Assembly: GCF_001043895.1 (NCBI RefSeq)
Contig: NZ_JTHF01000204.1
Span: 1 to 64,000 of the forward strand
Length of the DNA: 64,000 bases
Reading direction: 5' to 3'
Source: Methylobacterium indicum
Lineage (GTDB): Bacteria; Pseudomonadota; Alphaproteobacteria; Rhizobiales; Beijerinckiaceae
Notes under the pieces: model-generated
Seen by the model: the letters and a program-made list of their open reading frames with translations, nothing else
Database searches by the model: none
Told to the model about the DNA's origin: nothing
Shown here: piece after piece, positions 34,920 to 43,625 of the stretch
How positions within the stretch are numbered: the stretch's first letter is position 1
Layout of the letters: each line of letters begins with the position of its first letter
Made by a program: the position numbers and the translations under genes

Positions 34920-36086
34920 TCAGGTGCCGCGGTTGAAGGCGGCGCCGATGTGCAGGATGTCGTTCCAGGTCGCGAACAGCATCAGCATCAGCACGAGCGC
35001 GAGACCGATGCGGAAGCCGATCTCCTGCGCCCGCTCGCTCAGGGGCCGGCCGCGGACGATCTCGACGGCGTAGAACATCAGGTGCCCGCCATCGAGCATC
35101 GGCACCGGAAACAGGTTGATGAGGCCGATCGAGACCGACAGGACCGCGATCAGCCCGACGAGCGCGCCGATGCCGCCGACCTTGGCGGCCTGGCCCGACA
35201 CCCGGGCGATGCCCATCGGCCCCGAGAGCTGGTCGGCCGATTCGCGCCCCGTGATCAGCTTGCCGATGTAGCTGAAGGTGCGGTCGACGACGAAGTAGGT
35301 CTCGGTCACGCCGATCTTCAGCGAGTCGAGGGCGCCGTACTGCACCAGCTTGACGTCGGCGGCGTCGCGCGGGCCCTGGATGCCCAGCCGCCCGATGCGC
35401 TGGGTGCCGAACGGGGTCTTGTCCTCGTAGACGTCCGGCGTCGCGGTGAGCGGCGTGGTGACGCCGCCGCGCTCGACCGTGAAGTCGAGCCGGTCGCCGG
35501 CGGCGCCCGAGACGGTGCGCTGCATGTCGGCGAAGTTGTGGATGGCGCTGCCGTTGATCGTCAGCACGACGTCGCCGGCCTGGAAGCCGGCCCGCTCGGC
35601 CGCGCTGCCCGCCTGCACCGCCGAGACCCGCGGGGCCACCTCGTAGCGGCCGGTGGCGTAGACGGCGCCGGCAAAGACCGCGATGGCGAGAAGGAAGTTG
35701 GCGACCGGGCCCGCCGCCACGATGGCGACCCGCTTCCAGACGTTCTGGGCGTGGAAGCTGATCGCGTGATCGGCCGGGTTCATCCGCGCCATGGCGCTCG
35801 GGTCCGGCACGCTGGCGCCGTTCATGTCGCCGACGAACTTGACGTAGCCGCCGAGCGGGATCGCCGAGAGCTTCCAGCGGGTGCCGCGACGGTCGTTGAA
35901 GCCGACGATCTCGGGCCCGAAGCCGATCGAGAAGCTGGTCACCCCGACGCCGCACCAGCGCCCGACCAGAAAATGGCCGAGCTCGTGGATGAAGACCACG
36001 ACGGTCAGGACGAACAGGAACGGCACGATGTAGCCGAGCAGGTTCGTCGTCGCGCCGCCGACGACGTTGAGCAGATCCATGGTCAC
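34920..36086 (-). CDS. rseP: Site-2 zinc metalloprotease RseP
   Basis: Inner-membrane intramembrane protease that in relatives cleaves anti-sigma factors and remnant signal peptides. 388 residues. The zinc motif HELGH is at 34-38 in the first transmembrane segment; the third zinc ligand is in the NLFPVPMLDGGH motif near the C-terminus. One clear PDZ domain (~125-215; VSAVQAGSAAERAGFQAGD) is followed by a second, less obvious region. Four transmembrane segments are predicted. ATG 36086 is within the MTMDLLN start. Adjacent to dxr and bamA as is usual. Confidence 0.95.
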   Translation of the reverse strand: MTMDLLNVVGGATTNLLGYIVPFLFVLTVVVFIHELGHFLVGRWCGVGVTSFSIGFGPEIVGFNDRRGTRWKLSAIPLGGYVKFVGDMNGASVPDPSAMARMNPADHAISFHAQNVWKRVAIVAAGPVANFLLAIAVFAGAVYATGRYEVAPRVSAVQAGSAAERAGFQAGDVVLTINGSAIHNFADMQRTVSGAAGDRLDFTVERGGVTTPLTATPDVYEDKTPFGTQRIGRLGIQGPRDAADVKLVQYGALDSLKIGVTETYFVVDRTFSYIGKLITGRESADQLSGPMGIARVSGQAAKVGGIGALVGLIAVLSVSIGLINLFPVPMLDGGHLMFYAVEIVRGRPLSERAQEIGFRIGLALVLMLMLFATWNDILHIGAAFNRGT

Positions 36087-36219
36087 CTCGATGCGGCGCG
36101 GCGGACCCTCTCCGGTCCGATCCGGCCACCTTGCCGATCGTCACTCATACAGAGTCCACGGGCCTGCGAACAGGCCGCGCGTCGACCGAGGGTTAACTTA
36201 ACGGAAGCTTGACGCTCCC

Positions 36220-37383
36220 TCAGGCCGCGAGTGCCGTCGTGCTCCAGCCACGCACCTCGGCGTCGATGGCGAGCGCCTCCTCGACATCGGCGGGGGCTTC
36301 CGGGAAGCGAGCCGCGAAATGCTCGCAGGCCCGCTCGACCAGCGCGGCGATGTCGTAGAAGCCGATGCGCCCGGCGATGAAGGCCGCGACCGCGATCTCG
36401 TTCGCGGCGTTCATCACCGTCGGCTGGGCACCGCCCGCCGCGAGCGCGGCCTTGGCGATGCGCAGGCAGGGGAAGCGCTCCTCGTCCGGGCGCTCGAAGG
36501 TGAGGCTGCCGACGCTTGCGAGGTCGAGGGGCTTGCCGCGGGCGATCGACAGGCGGTCGCCCAAGCCCAGGCAGTGCGAGATCGGCACCCGCATGTCGGG
36601 GACGTAGAGCCCGGCCGTGACCGCGCCGTCGCGCCAGGTGACGAGGGCGTGGACGATCGATTGCGGATGCACCACGGCGTCGAGACGCTCGGCCTCGATG
36701 CCGAACAGGTGGTGGGCCTCGATCAGCTCCAGCCCCTTGTTCATCAGGGTGGCCGAATCGATGTTGATCTTCATGCCCATCGACCAGGTCGGGTGGGCGG
36801 CCGCGTCCGCGGCGCTCGCCGCGGCGATCCGCTCGCGGGTCGCGGTCCGGAACGGCCCGCCGGACGCCGTGATGGTCATCCGGGTGATGTCGTCGATCCG
36901 CCCGGTGCCGATCGACTGCTCCAGCGCGTTGTGCTCGGAATCCATCGGCAGCAGGCGGGCGCCGTATTTTTTCGCGTCGCGCATGAAGGCGTCGCCGGCG
37001 CAGACCAGGCTCTCCTTGTTGGCGAGCGCCACGGTGCGGCCCTGCCGGATCGCCGCGCAGGTGGGGCTCAGGCCCGCCGCCCCGCTCACCGCCGCCACGA
37101 CGATGTCGGCCTCGCGCGTTGCCGCCTCGATCACCGCCGAGGGACCGGCGCCGCAGGCGATGCCGGAGCCCGACAGCGCGTCGCGCAGCGCCGGGCCGGC
37201 CTCGGGATCGGCGATCGCCGCGAACTCGGCGTTCAGCTCGCGCGCGACGCGGGCCAGCGCCTGCGCGTCGCGGCCGCCCGCCACGGCACCGACCCGGAAG
37301 CGGTCCCGGTGCTGGTCGAGCAGGTCGGCAGTGGAGCGCCCGATCGAGCCGGTGGCCCCCAGGACGGAAACGGTGAGGGTCAT
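36220..37383 (-). CDS. dxr: 1-deoxy-D-xylulose 5-phosphate reductoisomerase
   Basis: Second step of the MEP isoprenoid pathway: DXP + NADPH to 2-C-methyl-D-erythritol 4-phosphate. 387 residues. NADPH motif GATGSIG at 9-15; NKESLVCAG and the metal-binding DSEHNALEQ segment with conserved Asp/Glu; the flexible loop HPTWSMGMKINIDSATLMNK closes over the substrate. The ATG overlaps the cdsA stop by 4 bases (ATGA). Works with ispG at 47-48 kb in the same pathway. Confidence 0.96.
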   Translation of the reverse strand: MTLTVSVLGATGSIGRSTADLLDQHRDRFRVGAVAGGRDAQALARVARELNAEFAAIADPEAGPALRDALSGSGIACGAGPSAVIEAATREADIVVAAVSGAAGLSPTCAAIRQGRTVALANKESLVCAGDAFMRDAKKYGARLLPMDSEHNALEQSIGTGRIDDITRMTITASGGPFRTATRERIAAASAADAAAHPTWSMGMKINIDSATLMNKGLELIEAHHLFGIEAERLDAVVHPQSIVHALVTWRDGAVTAGLYVPDMRVPISHCLGLGDRLSIARGKPLDLASVGSLTFERPDEERFPCLRIAKAALAAGGAQPTVMNAANEIAVAAFIAGRIGFYDIAALVERACEHFAARFPEAPADVEEALAIDAEVRGWSTTALAA

Positions 37384-38243
37384 GGATGTCCCGTGAGAGT
37401 GAGGCCGGCGAGCAGGAGCCCGGCGAGGAGCGCGACGGCGAAGAAGCCGTCGAGGCGGTCCATCACGCCGCCATGGCCCGGGATCAGGCGGCCGGAATCC
37501 TTGGCGCCGTAGGCGCGCTTGAGGGCCGATTCGGCGAGGTCGCCGCCCTGGCTCATCACCGAGGCGATGGCCGACAGCGCGCAGGCCAGCGGCAGCGACA
37601 GCGCCTCGGTGGCGCCGAGATGGCGCGCGCCCGCCGCCACCGCGCCGCCGACGATCGTCGCGCCGACGAGTCCGCCGCAGAAGCCCGACCAGGTCTTCTT
37701 CGGGCTCACCGCCGGCCACAGCTTCGGCCCGCCGAGCGACCGGCCGGTGAAGTAGGCGGCGATGTCGGTGGTCCAGACCACCCCGAACAGCCAGAGCGGG
37801 CCGGCGAGCCCGATGCGGGGATCGTCGCGCAGGAGCACCGGCACCAGGGCGACGACGAGGGCGCAGGCGAGGCTGGCGGGCGCCCAGATCCGGCCCGCGG
37901 CCGGCCGGGCGAGGAGCGCGAGGGCCGCGAGGCCGAGCGCGACGGTGCCGACGAGCCAGGGCGTCGCGACCGGCAGCCGCGCGCCCGCGACGACGCCGAG
38001 GAGGACGAGGCCGGCGATGGCCAGAAGCGGTCGGTGCGGCGCGGTCCGGGTGATGGCGAGCCATTCGCCGACGATGGCGAGGCCGGCCAGGAACCAGACC
38101 ACCGCGAAGATCCAGCCGCCGTTGAGGGTGGCGCCGAGCACCAGGAGGCCGAGCACGATGCCCGACACCGTGCGGGCGCCGAGTTCCGTCGCCGGCCAGC
38201 CCGGCCGCGCGCCCGGGAGCTTCGTTCCGTCGGAGCCCGCCAT
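37380..38243 (-). CDS. cdsA: Phosphatidate cytidylyltransferase
   Basis: Inner-membrane enzyme making CDP-diacylglycerol from CTP and phosphatidate, the branch point of phospholipid synthesis. 287 residues with about 8 transmembrane helices. The family signature is at the C-terminus (SALKRAYGAKDSGRLIPGHG, then GVMDRLDG, with the catalytic metal-binding Asp residues). ATG 38243 shares one base with the uppS stop (TGATG), giving coupled translation. Confidence 0.95.
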   Translation of the reverse strand: MAGSDGTKLPGARPGWPATELGARTVSGIVLGLLVLGATLNGGWIFAVVWFLAGLAIVGEWLAITRTAPHRPLLAIAGLVLLGVVAGARLPVATPWLVGTVALGLAALALLARPAAGRIWAPASLACALVVALVPVLLRDDPRIGLAGPLWLFGVVWTTDIAAYFTGRSLGGPKLWPAVSPKKTWSGFCGGLVGATIVGGAVAAGARHLGATEALSLPLACALSAIASVMSQGGDLAESALKRAYGAKDSGRLIPGHGGVMDRLDGFFAVALLAGLLLAGLTLTGHP

Positions 38244-39097
38244 CAGCCCGCCCGGGCGCTGAGGCCGCCGAAGCGGCGGTCGCGATTCTGGAACTCGCCG
38301 ATCGCGGCGAGGAAGGTGGCGTGATCGAAGTCCGGCCAGAAATCCGGTACGAACACGAATTCCGAGTAGGCGGTCTGCCAGGTCAGGAAGTTCGAGACCC
38401 GCTGCTCGCCGGAGGTGCGGATCACGAGGTCGGGATCGGGAATGCCGTGGGTGTCGAGTGCCCCCGTCATCGCCGCGGCGTCGATCGCCTCGGGCGAGAG
38501 CCGCCCCTCGGCGACGGCGCGGGCGAGGTCCCGCACGGCGCGCAGGATCTCCTGGCGGCCGCCGTAGTTGAACGCCACCACGAGCGTCAGCTTGGTGTTG
38601 CGGGCGGTGCGCTCCTCGGCCTCGCGCAGGAGGCCGGCGATGTCCCCCGGCAGGCCGTCGCGCTCGCCGATGATCCGCACCCGCACGCCGTTGGCGTGCA
38701 GGTCGGCGAGGTCGCGGCGCACGAACAGCTTGAGCAGGCCCATCAGGTCGGCGACTTCGGCGGCGGGCCGGCGCCAGTTCTCGGACGAGAAGCTGTAGAT
38801 GGTGAGGTAGGGGATTCGCAGGTCGATCGCCGAGCGCACGGCCCGGCGCACCGCCTCGACGCCGCGGCGGTGGCCCTCGACCCGCGGCAGGCCGCGGCGG
38901 GCGGCCCAGCGGCCGTTGCCGTCCATGATGATGGCGACGTGCGCCGGCATCGTCCCGGGATTCACGCCGCCGGCTTCGGGACACGCCCCGTCCCGGCCCT
39001 CGGCCCGGCCTGCGTCCAGCAGGGTCACCGTCTCGCTGTCGCCTGCCATGCTGGCCCCGACCCCGGCGGAGCCGTGACCCGGCTCCGCGCTCTCCAC
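38243..39097 (-). CDS. uppS: Isoprenyl transferase (undecaprenyl diphosphate synthase)
   Basis: Cis-prenyltransferase elongating farnesyl diphosphate to the C55 carrier lipid of cell-wall and O-antigen synthesis. 284 residues from GTG 39097; an in-frame ATG 39049 (MAGDSETV) would give 268 and is equally possible, since neither has a strong ribosome site. The active-site motif [10 protein letters not shown], the substrate helix [15 protein letters not shown] and the closing [16 protein letters not shown] / [14 protein letters not shown] motifs are complete. Residues 1-45 are a non-conserved extension. Confidence 0.94.
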   Translation of the reverse strand: MESAEPGHGSAGVGASMAGDSETVTLLDAGRAEGRDGACPEAGGVNPGTMPAHVAIIMDGNGRWAARRGLPRVEGHRRGVEAVRRAVRSAIDLRIPYLTIYSFSSENWRRPAAEVADLMGLLKLFVRRDLADLHANGVRVRIIGERDGLPGDIAGLLREAEERTARNTKLTLVVAFNYGGRQEILRAVRDLARAVAEGRLSPEAIDAAAMTGALDTHGIPDPDLVIRTSGEQRVSNFLTWQTAYSEFVFVPDFWPDFDHATFLAAIGEFQNRDRRFGGLSARAG

Positions 39098-39130
39098 GCC
39101 GTCGCTTCGATCATGCCGGTCCGAGACACC

Positions 39131-39694
39131 TCAGACCTGCATGATCTCCTTCTCCTTGGACGCCAGGGTCTGGTCGACCTCGGCGATGTGCTGGTCGGTC
39201 GCCTTCTGCACCTGGTCGGCCTGACGCTTCTCGTCGTCCTGGCCGATGGCGCCGTCCTTCTCGAGCTTCTTCAGGAGATCGAGGCCATCGCGGCGCACGT
39301 GGCGGACCGCGACGCGGGCCTCCTCGGCGTATTTGTGCGCGACCTTGACCATCTCCTTGCGGCGCTGCTCGTTCATCTCGGGGATGCGCAGGCGGATGGT
39401 CTGGCCCTCGGTCATCGGGTTGAGGCCGAGATCGGATTCGCGGATCGCCTTCTCGACCGCCGCCACCATGCCGCGGTCCCAGACCGAGACGCTGAGGAGG
39501 CGCGGCTCCGGCACGCTGATCGTGGCGACCTGCGCCATCGACATCGCGGCGCCGTAGGCATCGACCTGGATCGGGTCGAGGAGCGAGGGCGTGGCCCGCC
39601 CGGTGCGCAGCGATCCGAGGTCGTGCTTCAGGGAGTTGATCGCGCCCTGCATGCGCCGCTTGATGTCGTTGAGGTCGAAGGAGGGTGTAGCCAT
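39131..39694 (-). CDS. frr: Ribosome recycling factor
   Basis: Splits the post-termination ribosome together with EF-G. 187 residues, the family's normal length. Conserved blocks: [76 protein letters not shown] 39694 is the usual start ([15 protein letters not shown]). It lies 180 bases downstream of pyrH and 33 bases upstream of uppS. Confidence 0.96.
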   Translation of the reverse strand: MATPSFDLNDIKRRMQGAINSLKHDLGSLRTGRATPSLLDPIQVDAYGAAMSMAQVATISVPEPRLLSVSVWDRGMVAAVEKAIRESDLGLNPMTEGQTIRLRIPEMNEQRRKEMVKVAHKYAEEARVAVRHVRRDGLDLLKKLEKDGAIGQDDEKRQADQVQKATDQHIAEVDQTLASKEKEIMQV

Positions 39695-39874
39695 TCCTGC
39701 GCGTCCCGAGGCGTCGTGAGGAGAAGGGGAGGAGCGGGCCCGACGCCGAACCCTTGCGGGCGGGCCGAGGCCGCGCCCCGATCGGGCTTCAATGAACCAA
39801 AACCCGACCCGCCGCAAATCGTCGGGCCGCGGATTTCGCTTGAGGATATGGCGGATTTCGCGCGCCGCGGGATC

Positions 39875-40633
39875 CTACGGCGCCACCAGGGTCGAGGGCG
39901 CGGCGCTGGTGAGGATCGCCGTCACCGAGCTCGGGGCGTGGACCGAGCCGACGATCAGCGGCAGCCCGCCGTCGCGGGCGAGCGCGAAGGCGGCGGTGTC
40001 CATCACCTTGAGGTCGCGGGCGATCGCCTCGTCGTGGCTCAGGCGGTCGTAGCGCACGGCATCCGGGTTGGTCTTCGGGTCAGCCGAGTAGACGCCGTCG
40101 ACCTGGGTCGCCTTCAGCACGGCGTCACATTTCAGCTCGGCGGCGCGCAGCACCGCGGCGGTGTCGGTGGTGAAGTACGGGTTGCCGGTGCCGCCGGCCA
40201 GCACCACGACCTGGCCCTTGTCGAGGTGGTGCAGGGCGGGCTGGCGGGCATAGGTCTCGCAGATCGTCGGCATCGACACCGCCGACATGGTGCGGGCGGT
40301 GACGCCGGCGGCGTTGAGCGCCGTCTCGAGTGCCAGGGAGTTCATCACCGTCGCCATCATGCCGAGGGAATCACCGGTGGCGCGGTCGATCCAGCCGGCG
40401 GCCGAGACGCGGGCGCCGCGGATCACGTTGCCGCCGCCGACCACGAGGGCGATCTCGAAGCCCTTGTCCACCGCCCGGGCGATGTCGTCGGCGAGCGCGG
40501 CGAGGGTCGGCGGGTGCAGCCAGTAGCCGTCGGGCGCGGCGAGCGCCTCGCCGGAGAGCTTCACCAGCACGCGGCGGAAGCGCGGCGAGCCCTGCGCCGT
40601 CAGGGAAGGGTCCGACAAGCGATGGTCTGGCAT
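39875..40633 (-). CDS. pyrH: Uridylate kinase
   Basis: Phosphorylates UMP to UDP; amino acid kinase fold. 252 residues from ATG 40633 with GGAG upstream; an in-frame upstream extension is not coding-like. Motifs: RVLVKLSGEAL, IALVVGGGNVIRGA (phosphate binding), GTGNPYFTTDTAAVLRAAEL, KATQVDGVYSADPK. Transcribed after the tsf terminator region reading the same way; pyrH is upstream of frr as in most bacteria. Confidence 0.96.
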   Translation of the reverse strand: MPDHRLSDPSLTAQGSPRFRRVLVKLSGEALAAPDGYWLHPPTLAALADDIARAVDKGFEIALVVGGGNVIRGARVSAAGWIDRATGDSLGMMATVMNSLALETALNAAGVTARTMSAVSMPTICETYARQPALHHLDKGQVVVLAGGTGNPYFTTDTAAVLRAAELKCDAVLKATQVDGVYSADPKTNPDAVRYDRLSHDEAIARDLKVMDTAAFALARDGGLPLIVGSVHAPSSVTAILTSAAPSTLVAP

Positions 40634-40804
40634 GGGCGCTCCTCTGGCCCGCCCGGGTCGGGCGGCCGCTGCCGGCGTCAAGTGTCGATGCGAGTCGGGC
40701 CGGGTTCTAGCCTGTCGCTCCCGGCCCGTCGAGGCGTCGGCGCGCCGGAATCGGCACGCCCGGACGGGTCGCGGCAGGGGGGCGCGAGGGGTGATCGCGG
40801 CACG

Positions 40805-40833
40805 AAAAAGGGGGCCCGCCTGCGCGGACCCCC
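40805..40833 (-). terminator. Terminator of the rpsB-tsf operon
   Basis: On the minus strand GGGGGTCCGC, loop GCAG, GCGGGCCCCC with one mismatch, then TTTTT. It begins 46 bases after the tsf stop and separates tsf from pyrH. Confidence 0.85.
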
Positions 40834-40878
40834 TCGTTTCATGCGACGCATCGCCCAAGGCGACGCTGGCCGTCGAGC

Positions 40879-41802
40879 TCAGCCCTTGGCGGCGGCCGCG
40901 ACCTCGGCGGCGAAGTCCGGGGCCTCTTCCTTCTCGATGCCCTCGCCGAGCGCGTAGCGGACGAAGCCGGTGAGCTTCACCGGAGAACCGGCCTTGCCCT
41001 CGGCCTCCTTGAGCACCTGCGAGACCGTCTTCGAGCCGTCATGCACGAAGGGCTGCTCGAGGAGGGTGACCTCCTTGTAGTAGCTCTTCAGGCCGCTCTC
41101 GACGATCTTGGCCATGACGTGGTCCGGCTTGCCGGCGTTCTTCTCGCGCAGGATGTTGCTCTCGCGCTCGACCGTGGCGGCGTCGACGCCCGAGGCGTCC
41201 AGCGCCACCGGGTTGGTCGCCGCGACGTGCATGGCGATCTGGCGGCCGAGCTGGCTGAGGAACGTCACGTCGCCGGCCGATTCGAGGGCGACGAGCACGC
41301 CGATCTTGCCGAGGCCCTCGGAGACCTGGCCGTGGACGTAGGAGGCGATGACGCCCTTCTCGACCGACAGCTTGGCGACGCGGCGCAGGGTCATGTTCTC
41401 GCCGATGGTGGCGATCAGCTCCTGCAGCTTGTCCTTCACCGTGCCCTCGGCGCCCGGGAAGCGGGCGGCCTCGAGGGTCTCGATGCTGTCGCCGGCATTC
41501 AGCGCCAGCTTGGCGGCCTCGCGCACGAAGGCCTGGAAGCCGTCGTTGCGGGCGACGAAGTCGGTCTCGGAGTTCACCTCGAGCACCGCGGCGTGATGGC
41601 CGGCGGACTCGACCGCGACCAGACCCTCGGCGGCGACGCGGCCGGCCTTCTTGGCGGCCTTGGCGAGGCCCTTCTTGCGCAGCCAGTCCACGGCCGCCTC
41701 GAGGTCGCCGGCGGTCTCGTTGAGGGCCGACTTGCAGTCCATCATGCCCGCGCCGGTCTTCTCGCGCAGCTCCTTGACCATCGCTGCCGTGATGTTGGCC
41801 AT
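40879..41802 (-). CDS. tsf: Elongation factor Ts
   Basis: Nucleotide exchange factor for EF-Tu, 307 residues. The N-terminal UBA-like domain has the signature [20 protein letters not shown]; the core follows with [19 protein letters not shown] and [17 protein letters not shown]. Complete and typical. Second gene of the rpsB-tsf operon, 146 bases after rpsB, with a hairpin between. Confidence 0.97.
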   Translation of the reverse strand: MANITAAMVKELREKTGAGMMDCKSALNETAGDLEAAVDWLRKKGLAKAAKKAGRVAAEGLVAVESAGHHAAVLEVNSETDFVARNDGFQAFVREAAKLALNAGDSIETLEAARFPGAEGTVKDKLQELIATIGENMTLRRVAKLSVEKGVIASYVHGQVSEGLGKIGVLVALESAGDVTFLSQLGRQIAMHVAATNPVALDASGVDAATVERESNILREKNAGKPDHVMAKIVESGLKSYYKEVTLLEQPFVHDGSKTVSQVLKEAEGKAGSPVKLTGFVRYALGEGIEKEEAPDFAAEVAAAAKG

Positions 41803-41869
41803 CGTGGGATCCTCTCGATTGGCGCCCCCGCGGGCCCGAGGGCCGCGCCGGTCGGCGGATAAAAGGGAA

Positions 41870-41892
41870 CCCGGCGCCGTGGCGGCGCCGGG
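41870..41892 (-). promoter_or_regulatory. Hairpin between rpsB and tsf
   Basis: Perfect 9-bp stem CCCGGCGCC / GGCGCCGGG with a 5-base loop. On the minus strand it is followed by TTCCCTTTT, so it may act as a partial terminator that sets the ratio of S2 to EF-Ts. Confidence 0.5.
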
Positions 41893-41948
41893 CTTTTGCA
41901 GAGCATCGGGTCGCGGGACGATCGCCCCGCCTGGTCACCGAGCCGAGG

Positions 41949-42998
41949 TTACGCGGCGGCGGCGGCCTCGACGAAGCCGCGGGCCTGGTTCACCCAGCCG
42001 TCGCGGTCGAAGCGGCCGTTGAGCTTCAGGTCGCCGTCGACCTTGGCGACGTCCTCGGGGCTCATCGCGGCGATCTGCCAGTAGTGGTAGATGCCGGCAT
42101 CGTTGAGCTTCTGGACCAGCTGCGGGCCGACGCCCGTGAGCTTGGTCAGGTCGTCCGGGGCGCCGCGCGGGGCGGCCAGCAGCTCGAAGGGCTCGCCGAC
42201 ATACGGCTCGGTGATGTCGACGGTGGCGACCTCGGGCTCGTTGGCGAGGGCGGGCAGCTCCTCGGCCATCGGCTCCTCGGACTCGCCGAGGTCGACGCCG
42301 AGCGCGCCCTGGCCGCGGGAGATGCCGTCGATCGCCGCGCGGGCGACGAGGTCGCAGTAGAGCGCGATGGCGCGGCCGGCGTCGTCGTTGGCCGGGACCA
42401 CGTAGGTGATGCCGTCCGGGTTGCAGTTGGTGTCGACGATGGCGGCCACCGGGATCTTGAGGCGGTTCGCCTCCTTGATCGCCAGCTGCTCCTTGTTGGT
42501 GTCGATCACGAACAGCAGGTCGGGCACGCCGCCCATGTCCTTGATGCCGCCGAGTGCCTTCTCGAGCTTGTCCTTCTCGCGGGACAGCATCAGGCGCTCC
42601 TTCTTGGTGAGGCCCTGGCCGCCGCCGGCGAGGGTCTCGTCGACCTTGCGCAGGCGCTGGATCGAGCCCGAGATGGTCTTCCAGTTGGTCAGCGTGCCGC
42701 CGAGCCAGCGCGAGTTCACGTAGTACTGGGCCGAGCGCTTGGCCGCGTCGGCGATGGTGTCGGCCGCCTGGCGCTTGGTGCCGACGAACAGCACGCGGCC
42801 GCCCTTGGCGACGGTGTCGCTCACCGCCTGCAGCGCCTGGGCGAGCGCCGGCACGGTCTGGGCGAGGTCGATGATGTGGATGTTGTTGCGGGTGCCGAAG
42901 ATGTACGACTGCATCTTCGGGTTCCAGCGGTGCGCCTGGTGACCGAAGTGCGAGCCGGCCTCGAGCAGCTGGCGCATGGTGAAGTCGGGAAGGGCCAT
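41949..42998 (-). CDS. rpsB: 30S ribosomal protein S2 with C-terminal helix-hairpin-helix extension
   Basis: Structural protein of the 30S subunit. 349 residues against ~240 in most bacteria. Residues 1-230 are ordinary S2 ([56 protein letters not shown]). Residues ~235-349 form an extension: an acidic linker, then a helix-hairpin-helix-like motif ([20 protein letters not shown]) and a helical Ala-rich end. Such extensions are known in Rhizobiales S2 proteins. The hairpin motif could bind rRNA or DNA; its role is unknown. Confidence 0.97.
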   Translation of the reverse strand: MALPDFTMRQLLEAGSHFGHQAHRWNPKMQSYIFGTRNNIHIIDLAQTVPALAQALQAVSDTVAKGGRVLFVGTKRQAADTIADAAKRSAQYYVNSRWLGGTLTNWKTISGSIQRLRKVDETLAGGGQGLTKKERLMLSREKDKLEKALGGIKDMGGVPDLLFVIDTNKEQLAIKEANRLKIPVAAIVDTNCNPDGITYVVPANDDAGRAIALYCDLVARAAIDGISRGQGALGVDLGESEEPMAEELPALANEPEVATVDITEPYVGEPFELLAAPRGAPDDLTKLTGVGPQLVQKLNDAGIYHYWQIAAMSPEDVAKVDGDLKLNGRFDRDGWVNQARGFVEAAAAA

Positions 42999-43330
42999 GA
43001 TCTTTGTTCTCTCCGGTTGTCTCCGCCGCGGAGGAAGCGACCGGCGTGACCAGGGACTTGCCGAGAGACAAGAACCAGGAATCGACCGGCCACCGGAAAC
43101 GCCTCATTCAGGCATGAGGCCGGCTCCGCGTGTGGGATGGCCGGGCCTTTATCCGATCGGGGGTGGGATGGCAAGGCGGCGCGGTCCGCGCCTGTGCCGC
43201 CGCGCGCTTTCCTGGGGGCTCGGCGCGGGGTCACGGCTCTCCGATCGGTTCGGTGCGTCGTCCGAACCATGCCTTCGCGCCGATGGAGACGGAGCCACCC
43301 TTGCGGCGCAGGACTGTCTCGCCAGAACGC
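42999..43330. other. 332-base leader/promoter region of rpsB
   Basis: Contains the rpsB promoter candidate and a predicted leader of ~140 bases, room for autoregulation by S2 as in other bacteria, although I see no specific known leader motif. The part beyond the promoter (43175-43330) shows nothing I recognise. Confidence 0.5.
43146..43174 (-). promoter_or_regulatory. Sigma70-like promoter candidate of rpsB-tsf
   Basis: On the minus strand TTGCCA (43174-43169), 17 bases, TAAAGG (43151-43146). Confidence 0.4.
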
Positions 43331-43537
43331 TCAGCGCCGCCGCTCGCAGAGCGTCTTCACATACGTCCCCGCCTCCGTCCCGCGACCCGAATTCGCCGCG
43401 ATGGCCGGGCCGAGCAGCAGGCATTCCTGCGGCGTGTGCGCCGGATGGGTCATCACGTCCTGGGCGGTGTCGCGGGTGCAGTCCTTCGCCGCCAGGGACG
43501 AGGCGCAGATCAGGGTGACGACGAGGATGGTGGGCAT
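43331..43537 (-). CDS. Small secreted protein with Cys residues
   Basis: Unrecognised protein of 68 residues. Signal peptide at 1-17 (MPTILVVTLICASSLAA); the mature ~50 residues contain three Cys (KDCTRDT, PQECLLLGP, KTLCERR), so one disulfide is possible in the periplasm. GGGAGG precedes the ATG at good distance. It lies 88 bases behind coaBC on the same strand. Confidence 0.65.
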   Translation of the reverse strand: MPTILVVTLICASSLAAKDCTRDTAQDVMTHPAHTPQECLLLGPAIAANSGRGTEAGTYVKTLCERRR

Positions 43538-43625
43538 GGCGGCCTCCCGGATGAAGGAGGCGTGCCTCCTCGTGGGGGAGGCAGGATAGTGCCGGGCGCC
43601 GCCGCGCCAAACCAGGCAGGCGGCG

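Noticed and set aside
38321-40957. 878-codon plus-strand frame opposite uppS, frr and pyrH
   Set aside because: Spans three well-defined minus-strand genes and two intergenic gaps; no protein family visible.
43149-43610. Minus-strand frame covering the rpsB upstream region
   Set aside because: Arg/Pro-rich translation; the real small gene here is in another frame (43331-43537) with signal peptide and ribosome site.
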